Below, piece by piece: positions 23,164 to 35,759 of a DNA stretch of 64,000 bases. A model generated the notes under the pieces. That model did no database searches and was not told where the DNA came from. It worked only from the letters and a program-made list of their open reading frames with translations. This DNA comes from Neurospora tetrasperma FGSC 2508 (Eukaryota > Ascomycota > Sordariomycetes > Sordariales > Sordariaceae). Within the stretch, counting starts at the first letter, position 1. Each line of letters begins with the position of its first letter. The translations under genes and the position numbers were made by a program. The DNA is taken from the NCBI RefSeq assembly GCF_000213175.1, contig NW_009799099.1, positions 546,038 through 610,037 of the forward strand. The letters run 5' to 3'.

Positions 23164-25430
23164 TATGAAGAAACGGGGTGGCCCACGGCACCACCCGCTA
23201 AACGGTCGAGGAGGATATTAAGTCTAAAAATTGGAGATGGGAGCAGTCTATGTAGCTGCCGGCTAGGTGGACGACGCGATGCGCAGCGGCGGCAATGGTA
23301 CGGAGGGTTGTTGCGACGTGAAGAGCGGCTGAGAGATGCGGTATCGCCGGGTGTAGCAGCAAAGGAACGATTCGCGTGGGAATTCGTGTGGCGTCGTGGA
23401 GAGATTACGGGGTGTCGGTTGGGTGGAAAAGCCCACGTCTCCTGAAGCAGCAGAGCGAAGGCGGTATCTCAGAGAGAGAAGAAGGATCCTACAAGCGAAT
23501 GTAGCAATGGCTTTCTCGTCGTCGTCGTCGTCAAGAAAGTGTACAAGATAGAAGCAAACAAAGTAACACCGACGCGGTTGAGTCCGCGTATTCTGATGTG
23601 TGGTCGGGGTCGGAACTCTCAACTCAGGCGAAAGACGCACGGGAACGGAGACGGGACGGATGGAGGCTGAGAAAGAGAGATTCTACTATACACTACAAGG
23701 GAGCTCCTGTTCCCAAAGGTCACTGCCCAGCCCGCCAAATGGTTCCAGAATCTCTTGTCCTCTCAGCGAGAAGGGACACCGCCCGCCCATGCCCGCTCAC
23801 AGGGGGGGTCTGTCGTTCACCCCGTCGTCCACTTCAACGGGGGGGTCGAACATACCTCGGTCTAGGATAGCCTATCAGGGAGCCCAGATTTGGGGGGTAA
23901 AAGACCCGCTTAATTATGTTGCGTAGCACTTTCATCCACTCAGAGCGGTTCTCAAGGGGGGAGAGACTGGCTTCCCTTCCACTTGAGACTGCAGTGGGGA
24001 GGAAGGAACACGCAATCCCCCCATTTCCACCATTTTGCTCCATCAACGGTCGCGATCAGCCTGCCGACTGCACATCATGTCCTTGCTATCAAATGGGAAA
24101 AGAATTGTTATGCTGTGATGTGGTCAAGAGGGAGGGAGGAGCGCAGGAATTATATGTATTCCGGTCCGACACCTATCATCACCCACCCTCCGAGGCTTGG
24201 GTCTGAGGCCCGGACAGCGAGGGCTTTCTTCCACTTCATTCCCTCCACCCTCATCTCGATCCAGAATCTCACCCACGGGTTTGAGCATGTTTTCCCCAGG
24301 ACAAGGATGGCCAGGATGCCCCTCTAGCTTCACCTCAACCCGGTCGGTGCAATTCCTTCCGCTCCCCGCCGTCCGCTCTGGCCCTTGCCCGCCTTGTCTC
24401 GTTGTTTATGCGTAGTGTGGTTTTGGGAGCGGAGCCAATTGCCGTCTTCTAACTACTCCCAAAAGATGCTGCAGCGCCGTAATGACAGCGGACCGGTGGA
24501 AATGGATTCGCCAGGTCCGGTCCGTCAATGTCTGAGTCGCCGTTGCAACCCTTTGATATCAACATGGCCCGGGTTTGAAAAAGGGGTAGCACTGCATGTT
24601 GACCGGAAGGAAATCCAGACCACAGTCACGAAATGTATTTGAGGTTTCACGTATACAATCATATAACCAGTCACGATCTGGCATGCACACACATTTCGGT
24701 TCCAGAACGAGCACAAGCAGATACCTCCATGGCGATCTGGGCTGAGCTGAGCTTCAACCGCCGCACTTGTACCTATGTCACAGAAAGCCAAGGTATGTAG
24801 TGTAATCACTATTCGCTGCTCAAGTCTAGACACTTGGCTAGTTTTCAGAGGGCCTCAATACGTAAAAAATCCTCAGAATTTCTGCATCTCTCAGGGGTAC
24901 TTTGAAGCCACAACTAGCGAAGACGATTAACGAAGAGCCAAGCATTTGGTGGACCCCCTATCGGCTACCACTAGCTAATCTCCAACATCTTTCCCTTTCT
25001 TCCCCGGACTTGGTCCCGACCTTTGCACAACTTAGCTCCGTGCCACGTGAGCAGGCGACACCGACGGGCCCGGAACGGCCATGACGTCGATCAAAGACGC
25101 GTTGTGAATGCTACACTGCTGCCTGTGTCTGTTATCGTGTATTATAGTGTTACACTTGTGCTTTCGTCTTTGTTTTGGTGATCCCTTCATGACTCGTTGA
25201 TCCTCGGTTTCGAATTTCCATCTTCTTTCTTTCCAATACCCTCTCTTGGCATGATATTGAGCACCTGTCAAGTCAAACCGAGACTCATACGTCAGGCATT
25301 GGGTCGGTGGAGATTGACTCTGGAGTCCTCAGGCTGTCACACACTTACAACTTACCGTGGTCAAGTTGTCGGTCGTCGCACACTCACCACATCTCCCAGT
25401 TGCCTTCAATTGACAACACTCACCGTAAAG
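23164..25430. other. Divergent promoter region of ANP1 and the DNA glycosylase
   Basis: This 2.3 kb gap separates two head-to-head genes. Its right end (25251-25430) is open in frame with the glycosylase and is discussed as a possible leader peptide. Other frames show no domains. Confidence 0.45.
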
Positions 25431-26648
25431 ATGGCAACCCGACGATCTGCCCGGTTGAGTGCTCTGGCCGTAGCTCAGCTCAACGACGCGGCTGCTCCCA
25501 TACTTCCTCCTCCGGCACCTGCTCCCAAGTCCCGGAAGAGGAAGGCCAGCGTCGAGGACGAGGGCGCGCCAACCACAGAAGAACCACAGCTACCTTCAAC
25601 TCCCCAGAAACGGAAAGTCTCAAAGAAGGCAGCACCACCACCCGCAACTCCAACACCAGCCGCCGCAGCTCTGCTCTCCTCCCTGGCTGTTCAGAAACCC
25701 AAGCCCGCCGCCATCTCCCGCCTAGCCGACCCAAACAAGACCAACGCCCCTTTACTCTCCCCTCAAACCTCACGCGTGGTCTCTTCCAGCCCAATCAAAC
25801 CCAGAGATATCCAAGATAGCCTCTCCCCATCCAAGCCCAAGGCCCCTGGCGTGGCAACAAAAGACTCCGAGAGCACCACAACAGAAAACATCCTCGAAAA
25901 AGCCTGCGCCCACCTCATCGCCATCGACCCACGCATGAAACCTCTCATCGACAAGCACCCCTGCCGCGTCTTCAGTCCCGAGGGACTAGCAGAGCAAATC
26001 GACCCGTTTGAAAGTCTCGTGAGCAGTATCATTTCCCAACAGGTAAGCGGCGCGGCAGCCAAGTCGATCAAAGCCAAATTCGTCGCTCTATTCGAAGAAG
26101 AAGACGACCCCCCTTCAGATCAGAAAGAAGACAAGGAGAAGAAGACCCAAGAGAACGACCCAACGCCAACAAAACGCCGCTTCCCCACCCCGGCCCACGT
26201 CCTAGCCAAGGACCTCCCCACCCTCCGCACCGCCGGCCTCTCCCAGCGCAAAGCCGAGTACATCCACGGCCTCGCCGCCAAATTTGCGTCGGGCGAGTTA
26301 TCCGCCTCGCTCCTCGCCTCGGCGCCCTACGAGGAGCTCGTCGCCAAACTCGTTGCCGTTCGCGGACTGGGGCTCTGGACCGTCGAGATGTTTGCTTGTT
26401 TTGCGCTCAAGAGGATGGATGTCTTTTCGCTGGGCGACTTGGGCGTACAGAGGGGGATGGCGGCGTTTGTGGGGCGGGATGTAAAGAAGCTCAAGAATGG
26501 GGGCAACGGAAACGGAAAGGATAAGAAGTGGAAGTATATGAGTGAGGCGGAGATGAGAGAGATAAGTGAGCGGTTTAGGCCGTATAGGAGTTTGTTTATG
26601 TGGTATATGTGGAGAGTGGAGGAGACGGATGTTAGTAGTATGGAGTAA
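25431..26648 (+). CDS. MAG1: DNA-3-methyladenine glycosylase (MAG1/AlkA family)
   Basis: A base-excision-repair enzyme that removes alkylated purines. The single exon encodes 405 residues from an ATG in good context (AAAGATGGC). Residues 1-110 are basic, Pro/Ala-rich and probably disordered, with a nuclear-signal-like KSRKRK. The HhH-GPD fold follows: SIISQQVSGAAAKSI (about 200-215), LSQRKAEYIHGLA, the hairpin VRGLGLWTVEMF and the catalytic aspartate D336 in SLGDLGV. The segment near 330-390 contains a Gly/Asn/Lys insert. A GTAAGC at 26044 looks like a donor but encodes the conserved QQVSG motif, so no intron is used. The frame stays open upstream to an ATG at 25251. Confidence 0.9.
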   Translation: MATRRSARLSALAVAQLNDAAAPILPPPAPAPKSRKRKASVEDEGAPTTEEPQLPSTPQKRKVSKKAAPPPATPTPAAAALLSSLAVQKPKPAAISRLADPNKTNAPLLSPQTSRVVSSSPIKPRDIQDSLSPSKPKAPGVATKDSESTTTENILEKACAHLIAIDPRMKPLIDKHPCRVFSPEGLAEQIDPFESLVSSIISQQVSGAAAKSIKAKFVALFEEEDDPPSDQKEDKEKKTQENDPTPTKRRFPTPAHVLAKDLPTLRTAGLSQRKAEYIHGLAAKFASGELSASLLASAPYEELVAKLVAVRGLGLWTVEMFACFALKRMDVFSLGDLGVQRGMAAFVGRDVKKLKNGGNGNGKDKKWKYMSEAEMREISERFRPYRSLFMWYMWRVEETDVSSME

Positions 26649-27983
26649 GGTGGTTGGGGTCTTGGGGGACTTTCGCTCTGTCCTTGAGGGCCGGCGAGGC
26701 GTTGCTGGTACCGTTACCTCTAGTAACCGATGAGACATGATATGTTGACAACTTAACCCCAGGGCATGAACTATCATGGTGTAGACCAGTTCAGAGTCTA
26801 CAAAGTTACGGACCTCGATCTGATATGACTTACAAAGGAACTCTACCCTAAACTATACAACCAATCACTCCCCACCCCTTCGTCAAAAACACCGATAGAT
26901 AACATGTGAATAAACGCTACCTCCTCTCCTCCCCTTTTCACTTAAGCCCATGATCCCAACCGGCCTCCTATAACAGTCTCCGTACCACCACCACCTCGCA
27001 TATCCAAGTATCACCATGCTTGTACCACAAGCCGCAAGCAAGCAAGACAAGGCAAGACTAAACATGCATGACCTGACCGTAAGTACTTCCCTCATAGGCA
27101 AATAAAAAGCGATCCTTATCGGGTGTCACAGGTACAGTAGGCATATAGAGGTAGCCAGTGAGTGCACTTCGCCATTTGGAGCTGCAGTCTAGTAGAGCTT
27201 GCAACACAAACAACTTCACACAACCTTTTGAAGTTGGTATGGTAAAGAAGTGAAGTGATACTTGAGTTACAGGTCGTCGTCGTCAGCTGGTCTGGGGTTG
27301 TGGGACTCGTGAGGAAAGCTGAAAAGTTGTGTGAAGCTAGCTAGGTAGTTGTGTTTGGTGTGTTTGAGAATTTAACACTGGTTTTGGAATGATGGGTGCG
27401 TTGAGTGTCATATGAAGTTCTACATTGTTGGCGGCTCTGCTACGCACTATAGGTTCTCGAATTCTTGATTTACTCTACCTATGCATGTATATCCTATTCA
27501 CTTAAATCACCACAGCGAACTTCTCGGAAGTGGCTTTTGTTTCTCTGGAGCCGCTGCAAGTATAGAACCACCAAATCTTTCTAGTGTAAACTATGCATGA
27601 CGTCTTTGACATCGAAAAGACAGCTTCTCAGAAAAGAGATGTTGGATCCCACCGACCCGTGCTGCCCGTGCGTGGTAGTGTAAATAACTCAAAACGCGGA
27701 ACTTGCAGCGATCTTTTCCCCTCCTCCGTCTTGCATGATCTTGATCTTCGTTCCAATAGTGTAGTGTGTGTGTACACTAGGAGAGAGATTGGCCGCCATA
27801 TATGGACACTAAAGAAATTGATCGCCATCAATGATCAACCTACTAGTACCTCTACACTAGACCTACAAGCATAAGAATAGTATACCCTCGTGGGCCAAGC
27901 ACCACGACGCGTGGCTATGCTGAGGCTCAGCGTCAAGCTTTCTTTTTCTTAGTTTTTTCTTTTTAATTTCCCCCTTTTTTTTC

Positions 27984-28009
27984 TTATTTATTTATTTATT
28001 TATTTATTT
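27984..28009 (+). repeat. (TTTA)n microsatellite
   Basis: About six near-perfect TTTA units lie in the gene-poor stretch downstream of the glycosylase gene. Confidence 0.9.
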
Positions 28010-31000
28010 TGCGGGTGGGGGGAGGGTGGACCTGCCCTGTTTGTTTATTCGTTTGGTAAGACTGAGATGACGCGGGACGTTGTTTGGTTCAAAGATGTTT
28101 GGAGATGTAATTTCCAATGCAATTGTGGCCGATTTTACTTCTACAGATGTAGTCAAGAAGATGGGATGAAAAGAATAAAAAAAAAGTCCAGATGAACACC
28201 TGTGTACAGCTTGTAATATGGAGATAATGCAAGGAAATGTTTGTACCCCCTTTTCTTTTGACTTGACTTGACTTGCATACGCACGAGCAATGCGATGTAT
28301 ATGTAATGTGTGTACATTAGTGTAGATCTTCTGTTTGTATCTGTAAGTGAGGAATGTCGGCTGTAGGAACGGCAACATATCGATGCAACGAAGTATGCAG
28401 GTGCTCTGACGACGACATTAATTTATATTACTTGTAACTCCACGGAAGTTGTCTGTTAGTTCACCAAACGATAAGATTTTCAGGTGGATGTTGCCGAGTG
28501 AGTTGATTGTTCACTGAGTGAGTAGCCACCCGAGCTTAAATCCGTTTCCCTCTTGTCAAGGCCATCCATGGACATGGAAACAGGTAGGTAAGGTGGCAGG
28601 TAGGTTGCACAGCAGCTACAGCAAGCTGAACTTGACCGTCCACAAGACCTCCTGCTGGCCTACCCGTCTCGGGCCTCCCTTTGAGTGAGACTACGACTGA
28701 GGGACATGAGGCTCACTAAACCAAAAATTGTGACATGTGCCAACCACCAGTTATACGCTACATCGAAGCAGAAACATGTCTTGGCATCAAGACCCTGGAG
28801 GTCGAGGAGTTGGCGGCTCAACGAGTCAGCGAACGGACGATAAGGTACGGACGTTGGAGAGAGTTAAATGGTCTTGATAGATGATCAGCCACGAGGATAT
28901 CAAGGTTGATTGGGCTGCTGTTGGGAAAGCAAGCTGGGGTACATTATGAGAAAGCAAGGAGCATGATGGTTGCCGTCCCTGTTCCCATCCCGTTACCCGT
29001 CTCGTTTCAACACCTGAACGCTGTGACTGTTTTCGTAAGAGAAGGATGCCACCGATCAAGAGCATCATCTTTTTCCATCCTGGTCAAGGCCGAGAGCGCG
29101 CGAGCAAGCCCGAGGTTGATCAGTATGAAGCTTGTTCCAAACTTTCTTGGGAATCCACGAGGTTGATTAGAGTTTGGGGAAACAAGCTTTTGACTCGAGT
29201 TCAAGCGGCCAGTCTATCCAGGCGAAGGGCGATCTTGCTTGATAGTTCTCCATTTGATTTCTTCATTGGAACTCAATTTTTTAGTTTGAAACAATAGCAG
29301 AAGGGTTGTTCTGACATGCGACGCACACACGTCCAAACCGTCAGTCCCGTCTGCTTGTCCGTCACAGGGACATGGCATGACGTCTGTTTGGCGTTCTATC
29401 TATGCGATTTGAAGTGATTACCATGAGTTATCTATGCACTGCCGGCACTTGGCAGTACGCTAGTGTGAGTTGCTGCCCGTTCTGCTTGCCTGCTGCGTAA
29501 GGCGTAGCGGTAAAGGCATGTATCGCGCATTGTAAGATCGGAGTTTCATGTTCATCGTGAATCCAACATCCGCATCCTTTTTTGGGTTGTTTTGCGATGA
29601 CGATGAGTGCTGAACAAAGTGTTCCCCGTTGCTGTGGCTTTAGGTCCCGTCGGGGGCGACAATTCGTTGGTATGCGATGAACGACGCTGGACCCCCTTTC
29701 CAGGCGTGCCTACGCAGTAAATGGCAGCTGGACACATAACGTATGGGGAGAAGGGCACAGTGTTCCAAACACTTCAGAAACCGCGAACCCCCTGTTTTCT
29801 ATAATTAGGGGTGTGAACGTAACGAAGAAAAAGGGGCACGCTCGGGGAAATTGGTCCGTGCCAAATTGTTAATTATAACTGATAACGGGCAATAACATTT
29901 AGAGAGAGAATTCCAGAACCTAGAAACAACCGAATTGCTTTTTCATGCTGCAAGTTACATCTGTCTGTCTGTCTTGTTGCGTTCCGTCCCGGCCACCCAA
30001 TACAATGTAACTGAAATCCCGTGGTTGGGGGCACCAACTCTCAGTTCTTGATTGAACGAATGTCCAATGCGTGCTGTGCTGCACAGTGTTAGCGAATGAA
30101 AAGTGTCGTTGCAATCGATGCTGCTGAGTGTCAGTGTGCTGATGCATGGAGATCGGATGGGGCCATGACCGATTCCAATCAAAAGCTTCCCCATCGAACA
30201 TGGTGGGGCGTGTACTGGATGGAGTTGCCGGCTGGTGCAAAGTGGTTGCGTGTGCTGGTGTGAACAAAGTTGAGATTGGCCAATCTTGGGCGCAGGAGGC
30301 TCATGCACAGTTTCGTATTGCCCGTCTCTGGCTCGTCTTCCATGTGTGTACATACGCAGTATTTCCGCGACAGACCGGATCAACATCACGTTTCTGCGAG
30401 AAACGGTGATCCTGTTGAATGGTTGTGGTTCATAGCCGGGAGCTTTGTTGTTGTTTTTTGTTGTTGTTGGTTTATAAAACAGCACAAGTCCCTTCCCTAT
30501 GGCCATGATCCAGGTGCGTCACAGGCTCACGGCCAAACATCAACAGACACCAAACACCGCCACGGCTGGTCACAGTGTCGGACGGGCCAAGTGGAAATGG
30601 AACCGGGGACGGACATGCCAACGCTGAGAACGGCAAACTTGTGTGTCAACCAACGGATCGCAAATAGTGCAGCAACCCAAGAGAACGGACGTGCCAAACA
30701 GGCCGAAACCCGCGCCCAAGTGGCGTTGGCGTCTGTCACAGAATGTTCTTTTGTCCAGCTCCTGTCGTCATGGAAACACTGCCGCCAAAAGCTTGGCATC
30801 TTCAATTCTACACTCACACAAGAATGATGATCCTGTCTGCGCCCCATCCCGGCTTCAACCGGCCTTGACTCCGCACACATGCGGCCGCGATGATGCATGC
30901 GGTATCCCATTTTCTGGCAGCCATTTCGGCGCCGGCAGTCGCTGACGGGGAAACCGGCGGAATGGCGCGGAGCCTCTTCCTCATCGCCATAACCGATGGT

Positions 31001-31350
31001 GAAACAACAAATCTCGCCAGCCGGCTATTGCATTTAACTAGCCTCTGTAACTCGGGATCCAGACCTCCTCAACATTCTAAACTCAAAAGTCGGGGAAACG
31101 AGGGTCATGATGGATACGGATATAATGGATGATGGAACCAAGTCCAGAGCCGAGATCCTGCTATATTTGTCAACAGGTCCCAAGCGAGTCCCTTATCCAT
31201 GCTTGCCTTGCCCGTCTTGGGACGTCTCATCAGCCATCATGAAGACTTTTAATGATTTCCACTTTGACGAGGCCGCCGGTTAACTTCAGTTGTTCGCTTC
31301 TACTAGGCGGTCACGCGGCGTCACTGGTGGACATGCCGTCCGTCCTGAAC

Positions 31351-31381
31351 TTTGCAAGCCATTTGCAAGCCATTTGCAAGG
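31351..31381 (+). repeat. Triple 11-base direct repeat
   Basis: Three copies of TTTGCAAGCCA lie head to tail, the last cut short. The TTTGCAA core is palindromic-like. No coding role is seen. Confidence 0.85.
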
Positions 31382-33017
31382 CTACCTACGTTTGTTCTCG
31401 TACGGTTTTTTTGTATAGCGCTTGGAATCACTCAACTCAGCCCAACTAGACTCACTTCGAGACCCCAAAGGCGAGTTGCAACCCGATTCGGGACAGTTAG
31501 TGTCCTGGTCAGCTATCTGAGTAAACAATATGTCTCATGGGGCCCTTTGTAGGAAAACCTTACCGGAACATACGCAGTCTTGGCTGAACACGAACACAGA
31601 CATTTGCCGGTGAAACTCAAACTCCACGACACTGGCAATTCAAGTCTCCAGCCAAGCCCCTGACAACCTACGCAGTACACTGGAGCATTCAGCAAGTCTG
31701 AAGAAGCAACGGCACCGAGAATTTCAAGGAAACCGACTCTGACCAGGGCACTGCTGGACCAGTCAAATTGCACTCTGCCTTCCAGGTTCCCTTTGCATTC
31801 AGGAGGCTCCACCCAGTAAATGTACCAAGCCGCTGTACAGTGGCATGGTCAAAGCTCGACGCCCGTGGTGTGGCCGCAGCGCTGCCCCTAGTCTGCTCCA
31901 CCCCTAGCGACCCTCCCTGGCAGGACCGCACCAATGGCCGACGGGGACAGAGACGGCCGGGTATCTTGATAGACCATGACCGATCCACCAGTGGCTGGCA
32001 CCCCCCCGTGTACAGGGACGAGGTCCAGGGCAAGCAAGGTTGATCGACCCCCTTCTTCGCTGCAGGTTTTCTCTTCCGTCCCGTCTCCTGCTCCTGCTTG
32101 CGGTGCCCTTTTTCTCCTCTCCTCGAGCCACAACTGCCTCTCCTTCCCTCCTTCGCGGCCTTCTTCCTTCCATCCTTCTTTCTCCTCATTGCATTCCAGT
32201 CCTTCGTTAAAGACTCTTACCATTCTCCCTCTTACCTTTTGAAGGCTCCGCCGAAAGAACGACCATCACCTCGTCGCTCTTGCCCTTTCAACTCGCACAC
32301 CACCACTCGTTCTCTCTGCACTCGATCGCGTCCCTTCCCACTTTCTTCAGTAGACTTTAATCACAAAGGTATGTTTACTGTCTTTCATTCTACATTGTGA
32401 GAACCATCAGCAGTAGCAGCAGCAGCAGCAATTGCGCGAACGCTGTCTTCGACAACATCGCCCGGTCGTGCCAGTCCAAAAACTCGAAACACGAAAACGA
32501 AGCCATTAGGAGGATCCAGGAAATCACAGTGACGAGATCCACGATCATCTACCAGACCGCCTACTGCCTTCTCAACTACAGGAACACATGGAAGTCATAA
32601 AACAACATGAGATGCTCCTTCCGACACTCCGAATCGCCAGAAACTCTGAGGGACTTGGTTAGGAAGGAATAGGGATCAACTGTCTCTATCAGCGGAGGAA
32701 CCGACTACCAGGAACCACTCTGCTGCGGTCATTGATTTGGATACACGGCACTTTCGACTGGCCACCTCTTTCGACCCTCTTCAGCTTCCTAGGCCCTGGC
32801 TCCAACTCAACCCGATCATACATCTTTTTTGGAACTGGCACGATCCGAGATCAAACTGCTTCTAGACATACTACTGCATTCGCGTTTTCCCCTCCGCCGC
32901 ATATCACCAATACGCAACACCAACCAACCAGTCTTACCACTTCGACTGCGATAACAGAACCAGTTGTCATTTATCAACTGAATACCATCGCTAACTCTTC
33001 TTCATCAGCCCGTCACA

Positions 33018-34404
33018 ATGCTTGTCAAGTACCTCGCTCCCGCCATCGTGGCGATTGGCGCCGCTTCTGGTATGTACACGCTCAACTACTTATGCTGCCA
33101 TCGCGTATCAGCGGTACGATGACTGACCTTTTTTTCCCCCCCTCTTATAGCCCAGACGGCCACCTCTACCTGCACTGTCAGCGGCGGCACCACCACCATC
33201 AACAGCCAGGCCGATGCTACCGGTCTTGCTAAGTGCAAGACTATCAAGGGTTCCGTTGTTGTTACCAAGGAGGTTGCCGGTGACTTCCAGTTGAGCGGTC
33301 CTCAGATCATCACTGGCGATCTCAAGATCGAGAACAACCCCAACATTAACAGCGTTGGCTCCGACACCCTCGAGCAGATTGGTGGCGAGTTCAGACTTGT
33401 CGAGACCACCCAGCTCAACTCCGTTAACATGCTCAAGCTTAACTCTGTCAGCAAGCTCACCTGGCAGTCCATCGGCAACGTTCCCGACATGGGCATGACC
33501 CAGCTCAGCAAGGTCGACGAGATCACCATCTCCGACAGCCATCTCCGCAACATCGATGCCATCAACGTCACCAGCATCAAGAGCATGAACCTTGACAACA
33601 ACCAGTTCATCACCAAGTATGAGCCCGCTATCAAGGAGATCACTGGCGACCTCACTATCCAGGCCAACGGTCTCGACATGGAGGTCGGCTTCCCCAACCT
33701 CATCTGGGCCATGAACATGGCTATCTCGGATGTCTCCAAGATCAGCTTCCCCTCCCTCCAGGTTGTCAACGGCTCTGCCCGCTTCGACAACAACAAGTTC
33801 GATAGCTTCAGCTTCCCCAACCTCACCGAGACCAAGACTGGTGATATCTCGTTCGTCGGTAACGAGAACATGCAGAACCTGACCTTCCCCAAGCTCACTC
33901 AGGTTGGCGGTGGTCTTCTCGTCGCCAACAACACTGAGCTTGAGGAGATCAACGGTTTCCCCGCTCTCCAGACCGTTGTCGGTGCCATCAAGCTCCGTGG
34001 TAACTTCACTGAGTAAGTTCTAATCTGCTGTTTCCCCTTTTCTGAACTGTCACTGACATGATATTTTTCTTACCTGCAGGGTCAAGTTCCCCAAGCTCCA
34101 GAGCGTCCGTGGCGCTTTCGATCTCTCCTCCACCAACGATGTCACCGACGACTGCAAGGTTCTCGCCAAGATGGCTCCCAAGACGCAAGGAGGTAACGGT
34201 GAGATCGAGGGTACCTTCGACTGCCAGTCCAACAACGAGGAGGCCAACCAGGATACCTCCGGTAAGACCGGCTCTGGTCAGGGTGTCACCGGTGGCAGCT
34301 CTGGCAGTGGCTCTGACAAGAAGGACAGCGGTGCTGCTGGTCTCTCCGTCAACGCTGGTCTCTTCCTTGCCGCTGCCGGCGTCCTTGCCCAGCTCCTCCT
34401 GTAA
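33018..34404 (+). CDS. ECM33: GPI-anchored cell-wall organisation protein Ecm33
   Basis: A secreted, GPI-anchored protein of the Ecm33/Sps2 family needed for normal cell-wall structure. Exons 33018-33069, 33151-34012 and 34080-34404 give 412 residues. A signal peptide spans about 1-18 and the first intron lies exactly at its end. The mature part is a receptor-L/leucine-rich-like beta helix with repeated units such as ITGDLKIENNPNI and VGGGLLVANNTELEEI and several N-glycosylation sites. A CKVLA...FDCQ segment follows, then a Ser/Gly-rich linker and a hydrophobic C-terminus (LFLAAAGVLAQLLL) fitting GPI attachment. Codon bias is strong, suggesting high expression, and the upstream pyrimidine-rich tract agrees. 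Confidence 0.94.
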
Positions 34405-35759
34405 AGAACGCTAGGATGACGTGTGAACATAATGGTGTATCGTGGGTCGGAAATGTGGGGGCGTTTTTCTCTCGATTACTACTGCAAATCAGATGGGATT
34501 ACTAATTGGGCCATCCTGTTGCGCGCACAAATATTCTCTGTTGTTTCTCTCGGCTGAGATGGAAAATTTTGTCGTTTGTTGTTTAGCTTTGCTGCCGCCT
34601 GTGTTTTTTTTTTCTGGGCTGCATGGAGCGCACACATCACATGACCCCGTATTTGCAGAAAGAAACCACTACTAGACTTAATAACCTCTCTCACTCTCTC
34701 ACTCTCTCTCCACCGTCCCTCAACATATCATCATTGGGGGTTAAGTGAGCACAACTCATGCCGCCCTTTTCACCTGTCACTGCATATTTGCATCAGCCAC
34801 ACACTTGGGGGACCGGGCATGGGTTTGGATTAAGGACCCGAGGGAATGTTGATCTCTGATGATGAAACGGGCGATCGTCGGTGAAGTGAGTGGATTATGG
34901 ATTGTTTCATGATGAAGCACTGAAGTCACCCCACAGGGCTACAACTGCGGTACATGGAGCTCATGGATGGCATGATGGAAATAAGAAAAGAGATGGGATG
35001 ATCAGCGAAGGCTTGTTTGCCAGCCACCTCATTTACCGTGGACTGAAATGGGAGATGGAAGTATGAGGAGGGTATCAGCGCTCATCGAAAGGTGCTTGTT
35101 ATCGCGTTTGTTTGGTATTTGTGGTTGTTAGGTCGTTTATCATTGGGCTTTTCGTATTGCAGTCTAGCATTCAGGAAGGCAATTGCATCATCGGCATCTC
35201 ATTGTTGACTTTCGCTTGCTTTAGGTAGTTTAATTAAGAGTGTTTTGTTCAAGTTGGAAAATTGTGATTTGGATGTGAGTGGTCGAGGAATTGTCGAAGT
35301 AAGTCTGACAACCCATGTCGATGGTTGGTACAAGTCAAGAAGCTGCTTGTGTGGTGACTGAGTGACACGGTCCACGATCATCATTCTGTTCAACATCTTC
35401 AACAGTGACTTTGCGGCTTCTATGAACCATGTGGGTAGACCTCCCTTGGAAGAGACTTTGCATAGAATTTGTTACAGTCCATACACAACGTGCAGGCGGT
35501 GTTGGATAAAACTTCACGTAGATATACTTACCTGTCACCATATCTTCATCAACGAGTATTGTCCCGCATTCTGACATGTAGTTGTGAACTTATGAGGTTC
35601 GAGCACACACATAAATATAATGGAAATCTAAACTTGACGTTTCACCTCGTATACCTATAAAAGTAACCTTATAGACCAATACATGTACAACATTCTTTCA
35701 GTTCCGAGACCCCATTCACACCCATCTATCCACACCTCTACAGCACTTAACCCACAAAC
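34405..35759. other. Convergent gap between ECM33 and the CoA ligase gene
   Basis: The stretch holds ECM33 3' flank with a CT dinucleotide-rich run near 34684-34722. No gene is supported. Confidence 0.5.

Larger units (their letters stand above)
26649..33017. other. 6.4 kb region without recognised genes
   Basis: This is the longest gap in the window. Frames here are short, overlap on both strands, and lack codon bias and domains. It includes a TTTA microsatellite, a weak tRNA-like stretch near 29.5 kb, a short Myb-like coding trace near 28.8 kb, a triple 11-base repeat near 31.4 kb and, from about 32.1 kb, pyrimidine-rich sequence that is probably the ECM33 promoter and leader. A GTATGT donor-like site at about 32370 and a TCATCAG acceptor-like site just before the ECM33 ATG would allow a long 5' leader intron. 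Non-coding RNA cannot be excluded. Confidence 0.5.

Noticed and set aside
27593-27874. 93-codon ATG frame in the gene-poor region
   Set aside because: It has no recognisable domain, signal or codon bias, and no splice or promoter support. It remains possible but unsupported.
31689-32189. Basic 166-codon minus-strand frame
   Set aside because: It mirrors the pyrimidine-rich ECM33 promoter tract; no domain and no codon bias.
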